64,000 nucleotides of DNA from Leuconostoc holzapfelii (GCF_012396485.1 NZ_JAAXPO010000003.1:62001-126000); one strand, 5' to 3'. Shown: positions 17,468-27,320, counted from the stretch's first letter. Translations and numbers: made by a program. Notes: generated by a model not told the origin, from the sequence alone.

Positions 17468-18613
17468 ATGGTCACAAAAAAGACGACTAAAAAAGATGAT
17501 GCTGAAAGCCAAGCAAGCGGCCGCAAGGCAGCGCTGAATGAAGCATTGAAGCGAATTGAAAAAAACTTCGGAAAAGGGTCAATCATGGTGTTGGGTGACA
17601 ACGCACTGACGCAAGTTGACACTTATCCTTCAGGATCAGTCAAGTTGGATGTTGCCTTAGGTGTGGGCGGCTATCCAAAGGGCCGCATCATTGAAATTTA
17701 CGGGCCAGAATCTTCTGGTAAGACAACCTTGGCGTTACATGCCGTGGCTGAAGTACAAAAAGCGGGTGGGACAGCAGCTTATATTGACGCGGAAAATGCG
17801 TTAGATGTTAAGTACGCCGAAGCACTTGGCGTGCAAAAAGACGAGTTGCTTTTGTCACAGCCAGATACTGGTGAACAAGGTTTAGAAATCGCTGATGCCT
17901 TGGTACAATCTGGTGCGGTGGATATCATTGTCGTTGATTCTGTGGCAGCTTTAGTGCCACGTGCAGAAATTGAAGGCGAAATGGGTGACTCACACGTTGG
18001 CTTGCAGGCACGTTTGATGAGCCAAGCTTTGCGAAAGCTTGCAGGGACTTTGAACCGCACGGGCACGATTGCGATTTTCATCAACCAAATTCGTGAAAAA
18101 ATTGGTGTCATGTTCGGTAATCCAGAGACAACGCCTGGTGGTCGCGCGTTGAAATTCTATTCAACGATTCGTTTAGAAGTTCGGCGTTCAACTCAAATTA
18201 AGGACGGAACAGATGTCACAGGAAACCTGACCAAGGTCAAAGTTGTCAAAAATAAGGTGGCGCCACCATTTAAGGTTGCCGAAGTGGATATTATGTATGG
18301 GAAGGGGATTTCTCAAACAGGAGAAATCTTGGACCTAGGCGCAGAACAAGAAATTATTCGCAAAGCGGGGGCCTTCTACTATTACGGGGATGTCAAAGTT
18401 GGTCAAGGCCGTGAAAAGGCCAAAGAATTCTTGGATGCACCGGAAAATGCCGCCATGCGTCAAGAAATATACGCCAAAGTTCGTAACGCCTTTGGTATTG
18501 GGGATGGCGAATTACCAGAAGATGATGCGGAAGAAGATGTTATTGATTCACCTGAAACCCTGACATTAGTGACAGAAGACGATGATGATTTAACGGATGA
18601 ACCAATTGTATAA
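17468..18613 (+). CDS. recA: Recombinase RecA
   Basis: Strand-exchange and SOS co-protease. 381 residues; Walker A GPESSGKT at 79-86, Walker [13 protein letters not shown] near 150, L2 loop region [20 protein letters not shown]. The N-terminal tail is Lys-rich and the C-terminal tail strongly acidic ([14 protein letters not shown]), as is usual. AAAGGAG precedes the ATG. Regulation by LexA is visible in the promoter. RecA follows pgsA as in many Firmicutes. Confidence 0.98.
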   Translation: MVTKKTTKKDDAESQASGRKAALNEALKRIEKNFGKGSIMVLGDNALTQVDTYPSGSVKLDVALGVGGYPKGRIIEIYGPESSGKTTLALHAVAEVQKAGGTAAYIDAENALDVKYAEALGVQKDELLLSQPDTGEQGLEIADALVQSGAVDIIVVDSVAALVPRAEIEGEMGDSHVGLQARLMSQALRKLAGTLNRTGTIAIFINQIREKIGVMFGNPETTPGGRALKFYSTIRLEVRRSTQIKDGTDVTGNLTKVKVVKNKVAPPFKVAEVDIMYGKGISQTGEILDLGAEQEIIRKAGAFYYYGDVKVGQGREKAKEFLDAPENAAMRQEIYAKVRNAFGIGDGELPEDDAEEDVIDSPETLTLVTEDDDDLTDEPIV

Positions 18614-18627
18614 ATCCTGTAAAGAAT

Positions 18628-18660
18628 AAATGGAAACGCTAGGGCGTTCCCATTTTTTTT
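18628..18660 (+). terminator. Terminator after recA
   Basis: AATGGAAACGC pairs with GCGTTCCCATT with one mismatch, followed by eight T. Confidence 0.85.
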
Positions 18661-18727
18661 GTTACAATGCAATTAAGCAAACAATTAGAGAGGCAGACAT
18701 CATAATTTAAAAAGATGTGTTGAGACC

Positions 18728-19417
18728 ATGACAAAAATTTTAGTAGTGGATGATGAGGCAGCAATTTCAACGTTATTGAAGTATAACTTGGAAGAGAATA
18801 ATTATGAAGTGATTGTTGCAGAAGATGGGCAAACGGCTTATCAATTAGCGAGTCAGCAGAATTTTGATGCTATTTTGTTAGATCTCATGTTACCTGGCAT
18901 GGACGGGATGACCGTTTTAAAAACCTTGCGACAAGATAAAATCAGTACGCCAGTGATCCTCGTGACGGCAAAAGGGGATGAATTTGATCGGGTGTTTGGT
19001 TTAGAGCTTGGGGCCGATGATTATATCACAAAACCATTTAGCCCACGCGAAGTCGTGGCGCGTTTAAAAGCGGTCTTGCGTCGATCACAAGTGGATCATC
19101 AAGTTTCTGAAGAAGCTGATGTGATTAAAATTCAAAATTTGGTCATTGATGATAACAAGAAAGTCGTCACAAAAGATGATAAGATTTTGACTTTGACACC
19201 GAGAGAATATGAACTGTTATTGTATTTTGCCCAACGCATTGGGCGCGTGATTGATCGCGAGACGATTTTGACGGCGGTGTGGGGTTATGAATTTACCGGT
19301 GAAAGCCGCATGGTGGACATGCATATTAGTAATTTACGCGAAAAAATTGAAGTGAATCCTAAGTCACCAATGTTATTAAAAACGGTGCGAGGCTTTGGCT
19401 ACACGATGGTCGTGTAG
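18728..19417 (+). CDS. phoP: Phosphate response regulator PhoP
   Basis: OmpR/PhoB-class response regulator of 229 residues. The receiver domain has the acidic pair DD at 9-10, the phospho-acceptor Asp in LLDLMLPG (about 53) and the Lys in TKPF (about 102); a winged-helix DNA-binding domain follows, with the LTPREYELL and REKIEVNPKSP stretches. Its Pho role is inferred from the pst genes and the kinase gene downstream. Unusually, phoR is not next to it: a pstS gene with its own control signals comes first. Confidence 0.93.
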   Translation: MTKILVVDDEAAISTLLKYNLEENNYEVIVAEDGQTAYQLASQQNFDAILLDLMLPGMDGMTVLKTLRQDKISTPVILVTAKGDEFDRVFGLELGADDYITKPFSPREVVARLKAVLRRSQVDHQVSEEADVIKIQNLVIDDNKKVVTKDDKILTLTPREYELLLYFAQRIGRVIDRETILTAVWGYEFTGESRMVDMHISNLREKIEVNPKSPMLLKTVRGFGYTMVV

Positions 19418-19432
19418 CTTTGTAAAGGCGGA

Positions 19433-19448
19433 TTTACAATGATTTACA
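19433..19448 (+). promoter_or_regulatory. Probable PhoP-binding repeat upstream of pstS1
   Basis: Two TTTACA units begin 10 bases apart. The second is part of ATTTACATAAC, which occurs again upstream of pstS2 (21974-21984). Bacillus PhoP binds TTHACA repeats. Confidence 0.65.
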
Positions 19449-19595
19449 TAACGATGACAAGTTTATGTCGCATTCTTTGACACAGCGCCAGTAGTATATA
19501 ACTTGTAAACAAGGACTGGCACCCAAGAGCCACTACTACAACCGAGTTTACACTACATACGCTTCAATGAAGCCTTAGACAAGGGAGAATTACTC

Positions 19596-20510
19596 ATGAA
19601 CAAAACAGTTGTCGGTGTTATCGGCGGTGTTGTCGTTATCGCAGCAGGTGTTGCATTGTATGCCAATTCAAATAAGAGCACAACGAAGCAAGACACGCAA
19701 AAAGCAGCCTCATCTTCTTCTAACTTGAGTGGAAAAGTACTTGCTTTAGGTTCAACTGCCTTGCAGCCATTGGCTGAACAAGTGGCAACCTCATTCCAAC
19801 AAAAGAATCCTGGTGTGACAGTGACCGTTCAAGGTGGTGGTTCAGGCGCCGGTTTGAGTCAAGTTGCGAGCGGCTCTGCACAAATTGGTAACTCGGATGT
19901 TTTTGCTGAAGAAAAGTCAGGTGTTGATGCCTCTAAGTTGCAAGACCACAAGGTGGCCGTTGTTGGTATCGCGCCAGTTGTTAACTCAGATGTTCAAGTA
20001 TCAAACTTGTCAAAGACACAATTACGAGACATCTTTACTGGTAAGATTACAAACTGGAAGGATGTTGGCGGTAAGGACGAAAAGATTGTGGTCATTAACC
20101 GTGCCACAGGTTCAGGTACACGTGCTGTCTTTGAAAAGAATGTCTTAGACGGTCAAAATGCGGTGCAAGCAACTGAACAAGATTCAAACGGTACAGTCCA
20201 AAAGATTGTGTCAACCACACCAGGGGCGATTTCATATCTTGCCTTTGCTTACCTAGATGCTTCAGGCATCAAGGCCTTAAATGTTGATAAGGTGACACCT
20301 GATACCAAGAACGTTGAAGATAACGCATGGCCAATCTGGGCATACGAACACATGTATACCAAGGGTGATGCAACTGGTGCCACAAAGGCCTTCTTGGATT
20401 ACTTTACAACAAAGGATGTCCAAAAGACATTGGTACCAAAGCTTGGATATATCGGGTTGACTGACATGAAGGTGACACGCGATGCATCAGGCAAGGTAAC
20501 AAAGAACTAA
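19596..20510 (+). CDS. pstS1: Phosphate ABC transporter substrate-binding protein PstS (first copy)
   Basis: Periplasmic-type phosphate receptor of 304 residues. After one hydrophobic segment (about 5-25) come the phosphate-binding stretches GSTALQPL, GGGSGAGLSQV, IGNSDVFAEE and NRATGSGTRAVFE, which provide the Ser/Thr/Asp/Arg ligands. There is no Cys in the signal region, so no lipidation; it is probably membrane-anchored. GGGAG precedes the ATG. It has its own Pho box and terminator and lies between phoP and phoR, apart from the main pst operon. Confidence 0.95.
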   Translation: MNKTVVGVIGGVVVIAAGVALYANSNKSTTKQDTQKAASSSSNLSGKVLALGSTALQPLAEQVATSFQQKNPGVTVTVQGGGSGAGLSQVASGSAQIGNSDVFAEEKSGVDASKLQDHKVAVVGIAPVVNSDVQVSNLSKTQLRDIFTGKITNWKDVGGKDEKIVVINRATGSGTRAVFEKNVLDGQNAVQATEQDSNGTVQKIVSTTPGAISYLAFAYLDASGIKALNVDKVTPDTKNVEDNAWPIWAYEHMYTKGDATGATKAFLDYFTTKDVQKTLVPKLGYIGLTDMKVTRDASGKVTKN

Positions 20511-20525
20511 TTTAAGTCATTTTTC

Positions 20526-20550
20526 AAAGTCCGCGACCGCGGGCTTTTTT
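20526..20550 (+). terminator. Terminator after pstS1
   Basis: AAAGTCCGCG pairs with CGCGGGCTTT (one G-U pair), then a T-run. A TATGAT -10 for phoR follows at about 20553. Confidence 0.88.
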
Positions 20551-20578
20551 GTTATGATAGAGATATTGGAGTAAGGTG

Positions 20579-21934
20579 ATGACAAAAAAAGTATTTAAAT
20601 ATCTATCATTTTGGTTGGTAATTTTTTTATTTAGCGGCGTTTTGAGTAGCTTATTGCGGTTTACCTTGAAGCAATGGCTGCTCATGATTGGTGTGATGAG
20701 TCTGGCCACTTTTGGGGTAGTTTGGGTAGCAAATTTTTGGGAAAGTCGGCAAAAGCAGGAGTTGAAAGCCATGGAAAATCGCATGGTTTCGACCGTTGCT
20801 GGTGGTGTTCCCCGTGGGGTTTTGGCAGAACCGGATTCGCCATATTATGATTTAATTCGTCAGTTTAACGACATGCAAAACTTTGTCCAACAAGCTCAAC
20901 AAACAGCACAACGCGATGTGACAAATTATCGGTCATTGTTGGCCAGTTTGCCTGTTGGTGTGATCAATATTAATCGTGCGCACACGATTGATGTTTTTAA
21001 TGAGACCGCAGCGGCATTATTAGGGATTCAGCGGCCAGAAACACCAATATCTGAAGGGCTCGTGATTCGCCAGTTTACGTTGTCCGAATTGATTACGCAA
21101 ACGTTTAATTCTCAAAAAAACCAGCAATCAATCTTAAATTTGCAAATTAATGGCGAGATGAAACAATATGAGGTCAGCACCCTTTATCATCAAGGAGACC
21201 TTAAGCACGCCGAGGTGATGATTATTATTTATGATTTGACGTCTGTCTTGCAAGTTGAGCGCATGCAGTCAGATTTTTTGGCGAACGCCTCGCATGAACT
21301 CAAAACGCCACTGACAGCCATCACTGGGTTTATTGAGACGTTGCAAGGTCAAGCTGGCGAAGATCGCGCAACCCGCGAAATGTTTTTAGACATTGTGGCA
21401 CAAGAGGCCAAGCGGCTCTCGTCGCTCGTCAATGATATTTTGTCATTGTCACGTGTGCAACAAAAGCGCGAAGCCGTGCATACTGAATTGGCGATTCATG
21501 ACATGGTCACTGAGCAATGGCAGCACGTCATGCCGCTTGCTACCACAAAATCAGTCACTTTAAGAAATGACGTTGCCGATGATTTTATGATTCGGGGACT
21601 AAAAACGGATGTGGATATGATTTTGCAAAACTTGATTGGCAATGCCGTAAAGTATAACGTTTTTGGCGGTGATATTCATGTGACAGCTTACAAAGACCAT
21701 CAACATTGGCAACTAAACGTCAAAGATACAGGGATTGGGATTCCGACTAACCAACAAACACGGATTTTTGAACGTTTTTACCGAGGAGATGAGTCACGAC
21801 AACGCAAAATTGCGAGTGGCACTGGGCTAGGATTGGCGATTGTCAATGAAATTGTGAACAAACACAACGGTGAAATTAAGGTTCAATCCCAAGTCGCAGT
21901 AGGCACAACGGTTAGCGTGACCTTGCCTTTGTAA
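20579..21934 (+). CDS. phoR: Phosphate sensor histidine kinase PhoR
   Basis: 451-residue membrane kinase. Two membrane segments with almost no extracellular loop (about 8-28 and 34-50), then a linker, a PAS domain (about 110-220), the HisKA dimerisation helix with the phospho-acceptor in NASHELKTPLTA (about 240) and the HATPase domain with N-box NLIGNAVKY, DTGIGIP and GTGLGLAI. ATG 20579 is preferred over GTG 20576 because GGAG is seven bases before it. The tiny extracellular part fits a kinase that reads the Pst transporter through PhoU instead of binding phosphate itself. Confidence 0.93.
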   Translation: MTKKVFKYLSFWLVIFLFSGVLSSLLRFTLKQWLLMIGVMSLATFGVVWVANFWESRQKQELKAMENRMVSTVAGGVPRGVLAEPDSPYYDLIRQFNDMQNFVQQAQQTAQRDVTNYRSLLASLPVGVININRAHTIDVFNETAAALLGIQRPETPISEGLVIRQFTLSELITQTFNSQKNQQSILNLQINGEMKQYEVSTLYHQGDLKHAEVMIIIYDLTSVLQVERMQSDFLANASHELKTPLTAITGFIETLQGQAGEDRATREMFLDIVAQEAKRLSSLVNDILSLSRVQQKREAVHTELAIHDMVTEQWQHVMPLATTKSVTLRNDVADDFMIRGLKTDVDMILQNLIGNAVKYNVFGGDIHVTAYKDHQHWQLNVKDTGIGIPTNQQTRIFERFYRGDESRQRKIASGTGLGLAIVNEIVNKHNGEIKVQSQVAVGTTVSVTLPL

Positions 21935-21952
21935 ATAAATCTTGACACAATC

Positions 21953-21995
21953 TTTACATTCGGCCGCAACGACATTTACATAACTTTAAGATAAT
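21953..21995 (+). promoter_or_regulatory. Probable PhoP box and promoter of pstS2
   Basis: TTTACA at 21953-21958 and at 21975-21980 are 22 bases apart, two helical turns; the second lies in ATTTACATAAC as upstream of pstS1. GATAAT at 21990-21995 can be the -10. Confidence 0.65.
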
Positions 21996-22038
21996 AGGAG
22001 AGTAGTAGTAATGTAGTTAAATCTTGGGAGGCATGAAT

Positions 22039-22920
22039 ATGTCGAAATCACATCGCGGGACGATTGTGTCAACAATTGTCATCGTGGGTCTTATTGCGGC
22101 CATTGGGTCGGGTTACGTGATGCGTGATAAAAGCGCATCAGGCACATCGATTACAGCTGTGGGGTCAACGGCGCTGCAACCGTTCGTCGAAGCGGCCGGT
22201 GAAGAATATACCAAAGCGAACTTGGGCACATTTGTTAACGTCCAAGGGGGCGGCACTGGGACTGGTCTCAGTCAAGTTGCCCAAGGCGCCGTTGACTTAG
22301 GCAATTCAGATGTCTTTGCAGAAGAAAAGCCAGGCATCGATGCAAAGAAACTGGTGGACCATCAAGTCGCAGTTGTCGGCATTGCCCCCTTATTGAATAA
22401 AGAAAATGGGGTGACGCAGTTAACCACACAGCAATTGCGCGATATTTTCACCGGTAAGGTCACCAATTGGCGTCAAATTGGCGGTAAAAATCACAAAGTC
22501 GTGATCATTAACCGTGCAGCTGGGTCAGGGACCCGTGCCACATTTGAAAAGTTCGGGTTGCTAGGCGATAAAAGTATCTCGGCACAAGAACAAGATTCAT
22601 CTGGTATGGTCCGGTCCATTGTTGCCACAACCCCTGGTGCCATATCATATGCGGCCTTTGGTTACATCAACGATACCGTTGTGGCACCAGCAATAGATGG
22701 CGTGAAACCTACCAATGCCAACGTCATGACTGGCCAATACCCTATTTGGTCTTATGAACATGTCTACACGAATGGCCAACCAACCAAACGGGTGGCCAAA
22801 TTCTTGGCATATTTAACCTCAAAAAAGATTCAAAAAACTTTAGTGCCTAAACTAGGCTATATCTCAATTCATGACATGCAAGTCACGCGTCAAGTGAGTG
22901 GCCAAATTACTCAAAAATAA
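22039..22920 (+). CDS. pstS2: Phosphate ABC transporter substrate-binding protein PstS (second copy)
   Basis: 293-residue paralogue of pstS1 with the same phosphate-binding stretches (GSTALQPF, GGGTGTGLSQV, LGNSDVFAEE, NRAAGSGTRATFE). One N-terminal hydrophobic segment and again no lipobox Cys. I start at ATG 22039, seven bases after GGGAGG; two upstream in-frame starts are too close to or overlap that site. It opens the pstS2-C-A-B1-B2-phoU operon. Compared with pstS1 it is more basic near the C-terminus; different affinity is possible but not shown. Confidence 0.94.
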   Translation: MSKSHRGTIVSTIVIVGLIAAIGSGYVMRDKSASGTSITAVGSTALQPFVEAAGEEYTKANLGTFVNVQGGGTGTGLSQVAQGAVDLGNSDVFAEEKPGIDAKKLVDHQVAVVGIAPLLNKENGVTQLTTQQLRDIFTGKVTNWRQIGGKNHKVVIINRAAGSGTRATFEKFGLLGDKSISAQEQDSSGMVRSIVATTPGAISYAAFGYINDTVVAPAIDGVKPTNANVMTGQYPIWSYEHVYTNGQPTKRVAKFLAYLTSKKIQKTLVPKLGYISIHDMQVTRQVSGQITQK

Positions 22921-22999
22921 CACGACCTTACCTATCACGTGTGTGATCGTGAGGCCAATCATCACAATCAGAACAGTATTTGAAATGCAGTAGGTCGTG
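22921..22999 (+). repeat. Long-range stem in the pstS2-pstC gap
   Basis: CACGACCTTAC right after the pstS2 stop pairs, with one bulged T, with GTAGGTCGTG (22990-22999). There is no T-run, so it is more likely an RNA stabiliser or attenuating structure that keeps pstS mRNA higher than pstC than a terminator. Confidence 0.5.
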
Positions 23000-23031
23000 G
23001 TCATACCACAGTTACATGCTTTGGAGATAAA

Positions 23032-23955
23032 ATGGATAACATTACACAGAAGTTGATGCAAAAGTCAGAGTCAACGAAAAAAGATGCCATGGGTCGGGCG
23101 ATTAGTTTGTCAGCCTTAGCCCTGATTGTCATTGTTGTGATTTCAATTTTTGCTTTCGTTATGAGCCGTGGACTCGCAACGTTTTTCCACGATGGGGTCA
23201 GTGTCAAAGATTTCCTTTTTGGCACAACTTGGAACCCATCAGTTGTTGACCCACACACTAAGCAGCCATACATTGGGGCCTTACCAATGATTGTTGGGTC
23301 ATTCTTGGTGACCTTCTTAGCAGCGATTGTGGCCACACCTTTTGCTATTGGTACGTCATTATTTATGACGGAAATTGCCCAAAAGCGTGGGACCAAAATC
23401 ATGCAGCCGGTGATTGAATTATTGGTGGGTATTCCCTCAGTTGTTTACGGATTTATTGGTTTGACGGTTGTCGTACCATTTATCCGGTCAGTATTTGGCG
23501 GTTCCGGTTTCGGCATTTTGTCTGGCACAATTGTTTTGTTCGTCATGATTTTGCCAACAATTACGTCGATGACGGTGGATACGTTAAAGTCAGTGCCACG
23601 CCATTATCGGGAATCAGCGTTAGCTATTGGGGCAACCCGTTGGCAAATGATTTACAAAGTTATCTTACGTGCGGCCACACCTGGCATTTTGACTGCGATT
23701 GTTTTCGGTATGGCCCGTGCCTTCGGTGAAGCTTTGGCAGTGCAAATGGTGATTGGTAATGCGGCGTTAATGCCACAAAACTTGATTTCACCTTCATCAA
23801 CTCTGACGTCAGTTTTGACCATGGGAATTGGTAACACGGTGATGGGATCACTTCAAAATGATGTCTTGTGGACTTTGGCGATGATTCTCTTGCTGATGTC
23901 GCTCGTCTTTAACTTGATTGTACGTGCAATCGGACGTAGAGGAGAATTGAAATAA
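23032..23955 (+). CDS. pstC: Phosphate ABC transporter permease PstC
   Basis: Membrane subunit of 307 residues with six hydrophobic segments: one at about 20-45 before an extracellular loop, then five in the transport domain, including the EAA loop at about 195-215 (ESALAIGATRWQM). The stretch GIPSVVYGFIGL is typical of Pst permeases. TTGGAG precedes the ATG. Its TAA overlaps the pstA ATG by one base. Confidence 0.96.
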   Translation: MDNITQKLMQKSESTKKDAMGRAISLSALALIVIVVISIFAFVMSRGLATFFHDGVSVKDFLFGTTWNPSVVDPHTKQPYIGALPMIVGSFLVTFLAAIVATPFAIGTSLFMTEIAQKRGTKIMQPVIELLVGIPSVVYGFIGLTVVVPFIRSVFGGSGFGILSGTIVLFVMILPTITSMTVDTLKSVPRHYRESALAIGATRWQMIYKVILRAATPGILTAIVFGMARAFGEALAVQMVIGNAALMPQNLISPSSTLTSVLTMGIGNTVMGSLQNDVLWTLAMILLLMSLVFNLIVRAIGRRGELK

Positions 23956-24839
23956 TGAATGCGAAAACTGCTGATAAGCTTGCCACAGGGATCATTTATA
24001 CCATTTCTGGCATTGTTGCCTTGATTTTGGTGGCAATGCTCTCGTTTATTTTAGTTCGTGGTGTGCCACATTTGTCATGGCATTTCTTGACGTCACCGGC
24101 CAAGGCGTTTGAAGCTGGTGGTGGGATTGGCATCCAGTTATTTAATTCTTTCTATTTGCTGTTGTTGACGATGTTAATTAGTTTTCCCATCGCGCTGGCA
24201 GCGGCAATTTATTTAAATGAATATGCGCGCAAAGGACGTTTTACAACGATTGTGCGGACAGCCATTGAAATTTTAAGTTCCTTACCTTCCGTGGTTGTTG
24301 GCTTGTTTGGTTTCTTGTTGTTCGTGGTGAAGTTCCATTTTGGTTTTTCAATTTTATCAGGGGCCATCGCTTTGACCTTTTTCAACCTCCCTTTATTGAC
24401 ACGTTCAATTGAAACAAGTTTGGCACAAATTCCCAACTTACAACGTGAAGCGGGATCAGCGTTAGGTTTGTCCCGTTGGGAAACAGTGATCCATGTTATT
24501 TTGCCAGCAGCCGTCCCATCAATCGTGACGGGGGTTGTTTTGTCTGCGGGTCGTGTATTTGGTGAAGCGGCCGCATTGATTTATACAGCAGGGCAATCAG
24601 CGCCAGCCTTAAACTTTGGTGATTGGAATCCCTTTAACATTTCAAGTCCCTTAAACCCCATGCGTCCAGCTGAAACATTAGCGGTGCATATTTGGAAGAT
24701 TAACTCAGAAGGGATTATGCCCGACGTTAGTGCGGTGTCTGCGGGGGCTTCAGCTGTGCTGATCATTGTTGTCTTGCTATTTAACGTCAGTGCGCGCAAG
24801 TTGGGTGCGATGTTACACAAGAAGCTGACAAGTGCCTAA
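23955..24839 (+). CDS. pstA: Phosphate ABC transporter permease PstA
   Basis: 294-residue partner of PstC with the same membrane pattern (first segment about 15-38, five more in the transport domain) and the EAA-like loop EAGSALGLSRWETV near 172. The LSSLPSVVVGLFGFLLFV stretch corresponds to the PstC one. Coupled to pstC (TAATG). An 80-base gap separates it from pstB1. Confidence 0.96.
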   Translation: MNAKTADKLATGIIYTISGIVALILVAMLSFILVRGVPHLSWHFLTSPAKAFEAGGGIGIQLFNSFYLLLLTMLISFPIALAAAIYLNEYARKGRFTTIVRTAIEILSSLPSVVVGLFGFLLFVVKFHFGFSILSGAIALTFFNLPLLTRSIETSLAQIPNLQREAGSALGLSRWETVIHVILPAAVPSIVTGVVLSAGRVFGEAAALIYTAGQSAPALNFGDWNPFNISSPLNPMRPAETLAVHIWKINSEGIMPDVSAVSAGASAVLIIVVLLFNVSARKLGAMLHKKLTSA

Positions 24840-24919
24840 TGTTAAATGATAAATGCGCGTTGCCTCACAGACAACGACGATGAACTAGAAAACCTGCTCA
24901 CAGGCTTTATGGAGAAAAA

Positions 24920-25759
24920 ATGGCAAATACGATTGATTTAAAACCAGTCAGTGAATTTATTTCTGAAGATGCACCAGCGCGTTATGTTTATGACATGTCA
25001 CCAGAAAAGCATGAAATTGCGCTTTCAACGCATGACTTACAAGTTTACTATGGCGATAATCTGGCGTTGAGTGAAGGTGACTTAGCCTTTGAACGTTATA
25101 AAATTACGAGTTTAATTGGGGCTTCAGGTTCTGGTAAATCGACTTTCTTACGGTCTTTAAACCGGATGAATGATGGCGTGGCGACCGTTAAGGGCAACAT
25201 TACCTATCGCGGTGTTGATATTAATACGAAAGCGATTGATGTCTATGAAATGCGTCGGCATATCGGGATGGTGTTCCAACGACCCAACCCGTTTGCAAAA
25301 TCAATTTATAACAACATTACTTTTGCGTTGACACAACGCGGTGTCACGGACAAACAGGAATTAGATGAAATTGTCGAAACAAGTTTGCGCCAAGCTGCCT
25401 TGTGGGATGAAGTGAAAGATGAGTTAAATAAGTCGGCCTTAGCTTTGTCTGGTGGCCAAGCACAACGTTTGGTTATTGCCCGTGCTTTGGCACTCAAACC
25501 AGATATTTTGCTCCTTGACGAACCATCTAGTGCACTTGATCCGATTTCTTCAGCACAAGTTGAAGATACGTTGCTCGAATTAAAGAATCAATACACCATC
25601 ATTATCGTGACCCACAATATGCAACAAGCGGCGCGTATTAGTGACTATACGGCATTCTTCCACATGGGGAAGGTGATTGAATATGATTTGACACGTAAAA
25701 TTTTCACACGACCAAAAGTTGCACTTACAAATGATTATATTTCGGGGAACTTCGGATGA
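24920..25759 (+). CDS. pstB1: Phosphate ABC transporter ATPase PstB (first copy)
   Basis: 279-residue ATPase with Walker [10 protein letters not shown] (about 72-80), Q-loop MVFQRPNPF, signature LSGGQAQR and Walker [14 protein letters not shown]. The signature has Ala where most PstB have Gln (LSGGQQQR). About 35 extra N-terminal residues precede the usual PstB start. GGAG lies before the ATG. The next gene is a second pstB overlapping by four bases; paired pstB genes are common in lactic acid bacteria. Confidence 0.95.
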   Translation: MANTIDLKPVSEFISEDAPARYVYDMSPEKHEIALSTHDLQVYYGDNLALSEGDLAFERYKITSLIGASGSGKSTFLRSLNRMNDGVATVKGNITYRGVDINTKAIDVYEMRRHIGMVFQRPNPFAKSIYNNITFALTQRGVTDKQELDEIVETSLRQAALWDEVKDELNKSALALSGGQAQRLVIARALALKPDILLLDEPSSALDPISSAQVEDTLLELKNQYTIIIVTHNMQQAARISDYTAFFHMGKVIEYDLTRKIFTRPKVALTNDYISGNFG

Positions 25760-26526
25760 CAGAGCGGACACAAAAAAATATTCTTGAAACGCGTGATGTG
25801 AAATTATGGTATGGCCAAAAGGAAGCGTTGCATGGGATTAATCTGACTTTTCCTGAAAAAGGCATTACGGCGTTAATTGGCCCCTCAGGTTCTGGTAAAT
25901 CAACGTACTTGCGGGCTTTAAACCGGATGCATGACTTGGAAGATAATATTACCGTGACGGGTACGTTTGACTTCAACGGGACGGATATTTATGCACCCAC
26001 GACGGACACCGTTGATTTACGAAAGCGCATCGGGATGGTGTTCCAACAACCGAACCCTTTCCCATTTTCGATTTATGAAAACGTCATTTTTGGCTTGCGC
26101 TTAGCTGGGGTTAAGGATAAAAACGTCCTAGATGAAGCTGTTGAAAAAGCATTACGTCAGGCTTCGGTGTGGGATGAAGTGAAGGATGATTTGCATAAGT
26201 CTGCCCTCGGTTTGTCGGGTGGTCAGCAACAGCGTGTGTCGATTGCCCGCGTTTTGGCCACGTCGCCGGATCTGCTTTTATTAGATGAGCCAACGTCGGC
26301 CTTGGATCCTGTGTCAAGTCATAATATTGAAGAAACACTGTTGAATTTAAGAAACGATTATGCGATGATTATTGTTACCCATTCGATGTCTCAAGCATCA
26401 CGGCTATCAGATCGCACAGCCTTTTTTCTTAGCGGTAATTTGATTGAAGTAGATGCTACCAAGAACATTTTCTTAAACCCCCAGCGGCAAGAGACGCAGG
26501 ATTATGTTAGTGGCCGTTTTGGCTAA
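25756..26526 (+). CDS. pstB2: Phosphate ABC transporter ATPase PstB (second copy)
   Basis: 256-residue ATPase of standard length with Walker [19 protein letters not shown], signature LSGGQQQR and Walker [14 protein letters not shown]. Overlaps pstB1 by four bases (ATGA). With pstB1 it could form a heterodimer, or each could make its own homodimer with PstCA. Confidence 0.96.
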   Translation: MTERTQKNILETRDVKLWYGQKEALHGINLTFPEKGITALIGPSGSGKSTYLRALNRMHDLEDNITVTGTFDFNGTDIYAPTTDTVDLRKRIGMVFQQPNPFPFSIYENVIFGLRLAGVKDKNVLDEAVEKALRQASVWDEVKDDLHKSALGLSGGQQQRVSIARVLATSPDLLLLDEPTSALDPVSSHNIEETLLNLRNDYAMIIVTHSMSQASRLSDRTAFFLSGNLIEVDATKNIFLNPQRQETQDYVSGRFG

Positions 26527-26544
26527 GCAAAAAGGAGAAACAAC

Positions 26545-27219
26545 ATGCGACGTTTATTTGATGAAGAATTAGCAGATCTAGATAATTCATTTACAGAAAT
26601 GGGCATGCTCGTTGCCCAAACCATTCAAAAATCAGTACAATCATTTGTCGATCATGATCGTGAAGGGGCAAAGGCCATTTTGGAAAACGATCATAAGATT
26701 AATGAGCGCGAAGCCGCCATTGAAAAGAAGACGTTTGAAATGATCGCTTTGTACCAACCCGTGACCACTGATTTACGAGAAATTGTCACCATTTTAAAGG
26801 CGGTTTCTGTGCTTGAACGCATGGGGGATCAAGCACGTAACATTGCCAACTCAACCATTCGTGTGAAGGGCACCAAGCATATTGCCAGTGTCGAAAAGGA
26901 ATTAGGCGAAATTGGGGAACAAGTTGCTGCGATGGTTTCACGGGTGATGGATTACTATGTGAAATATGATGCCTTAGGCGCTGAATCGATTGCCGAAGAA
27001 AACCAATCGTGGTCAAACCGTGCGGCTAAAGTGCGTTCAGACTCTGTTAAGGGGATGAAGGACGATGCTGAATTAGTCGATTCTGCCGCTGATTATTTAG
27101 TGATTGCGGGTTATTTGAAGCGGATTGGCGATTACACCATTGATATTGCTGAATGGATTGTCTATAAGCGCACAGGAAAGATTATCGAATTAAACCCTGG
27201 TTATAACTATTTCATCTAA
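26545..27219 (+). CDS. phoU: Phosphate signalling protein PhoU
   Basis: 224-residue cytoplasmic all-helical protein made of two PhoU repeats (about 8-100 and 115-210). The metal-binding-type motifs LERMGDQARNIAN (about 92-104) and LKRIGDYTIDIAEW (about 191-204) are clear. It links the state of the Pst transporter to PhoR. Preceded by AAAGGAG; last gene of the operon, followed by a terminator. Confidence 0.97.
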   Translation: MRRLFDEELADLDNSFTEMGMLVAQTIQKSVQSFVDHDREGAKAILENDHKINEREAAIEKKTFEMIALYQPVTTDLREIVTILKAVSVLERMGDQARNIANSTIRVKGTKHIASVEKELGEIGEQVAAMVSRVMDYYVKYDALGAESIAEENQSWSNRAAKVRSDSVKGMKDDAELVDSAADYLVIAGYLKRIGDYTIDIAEWIVYKRTGKIIELNPGYNYFI

Positions 27220-27263
27220 ATTGTATACGACACAATCGTGAGTAACTTAACCGTTAATAGCAC

Positions 27264-27298
27264 AAAAATGACTGAACACCTTGTTCAGTCATTTTTTG
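27264..27298 (+). terminator. Terminator of the pst-phoU operon
   Basis: AAATGACTGAAC/GTTCAGTCATTT with loop ACCTT and a T-run; A-run on the left side makes it potentially bidirectional. Confidence 0.92.
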
Positions 27299-27320
27299 CT
27301 ACTCATGTCCTTTAAATGTT

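Noticed and set aside
24840-24919. Structured element in the pstA-pstB1 gap
   Set aside because: Only very short pairings such as CCTG/CAGG could be found; nothing convincing.
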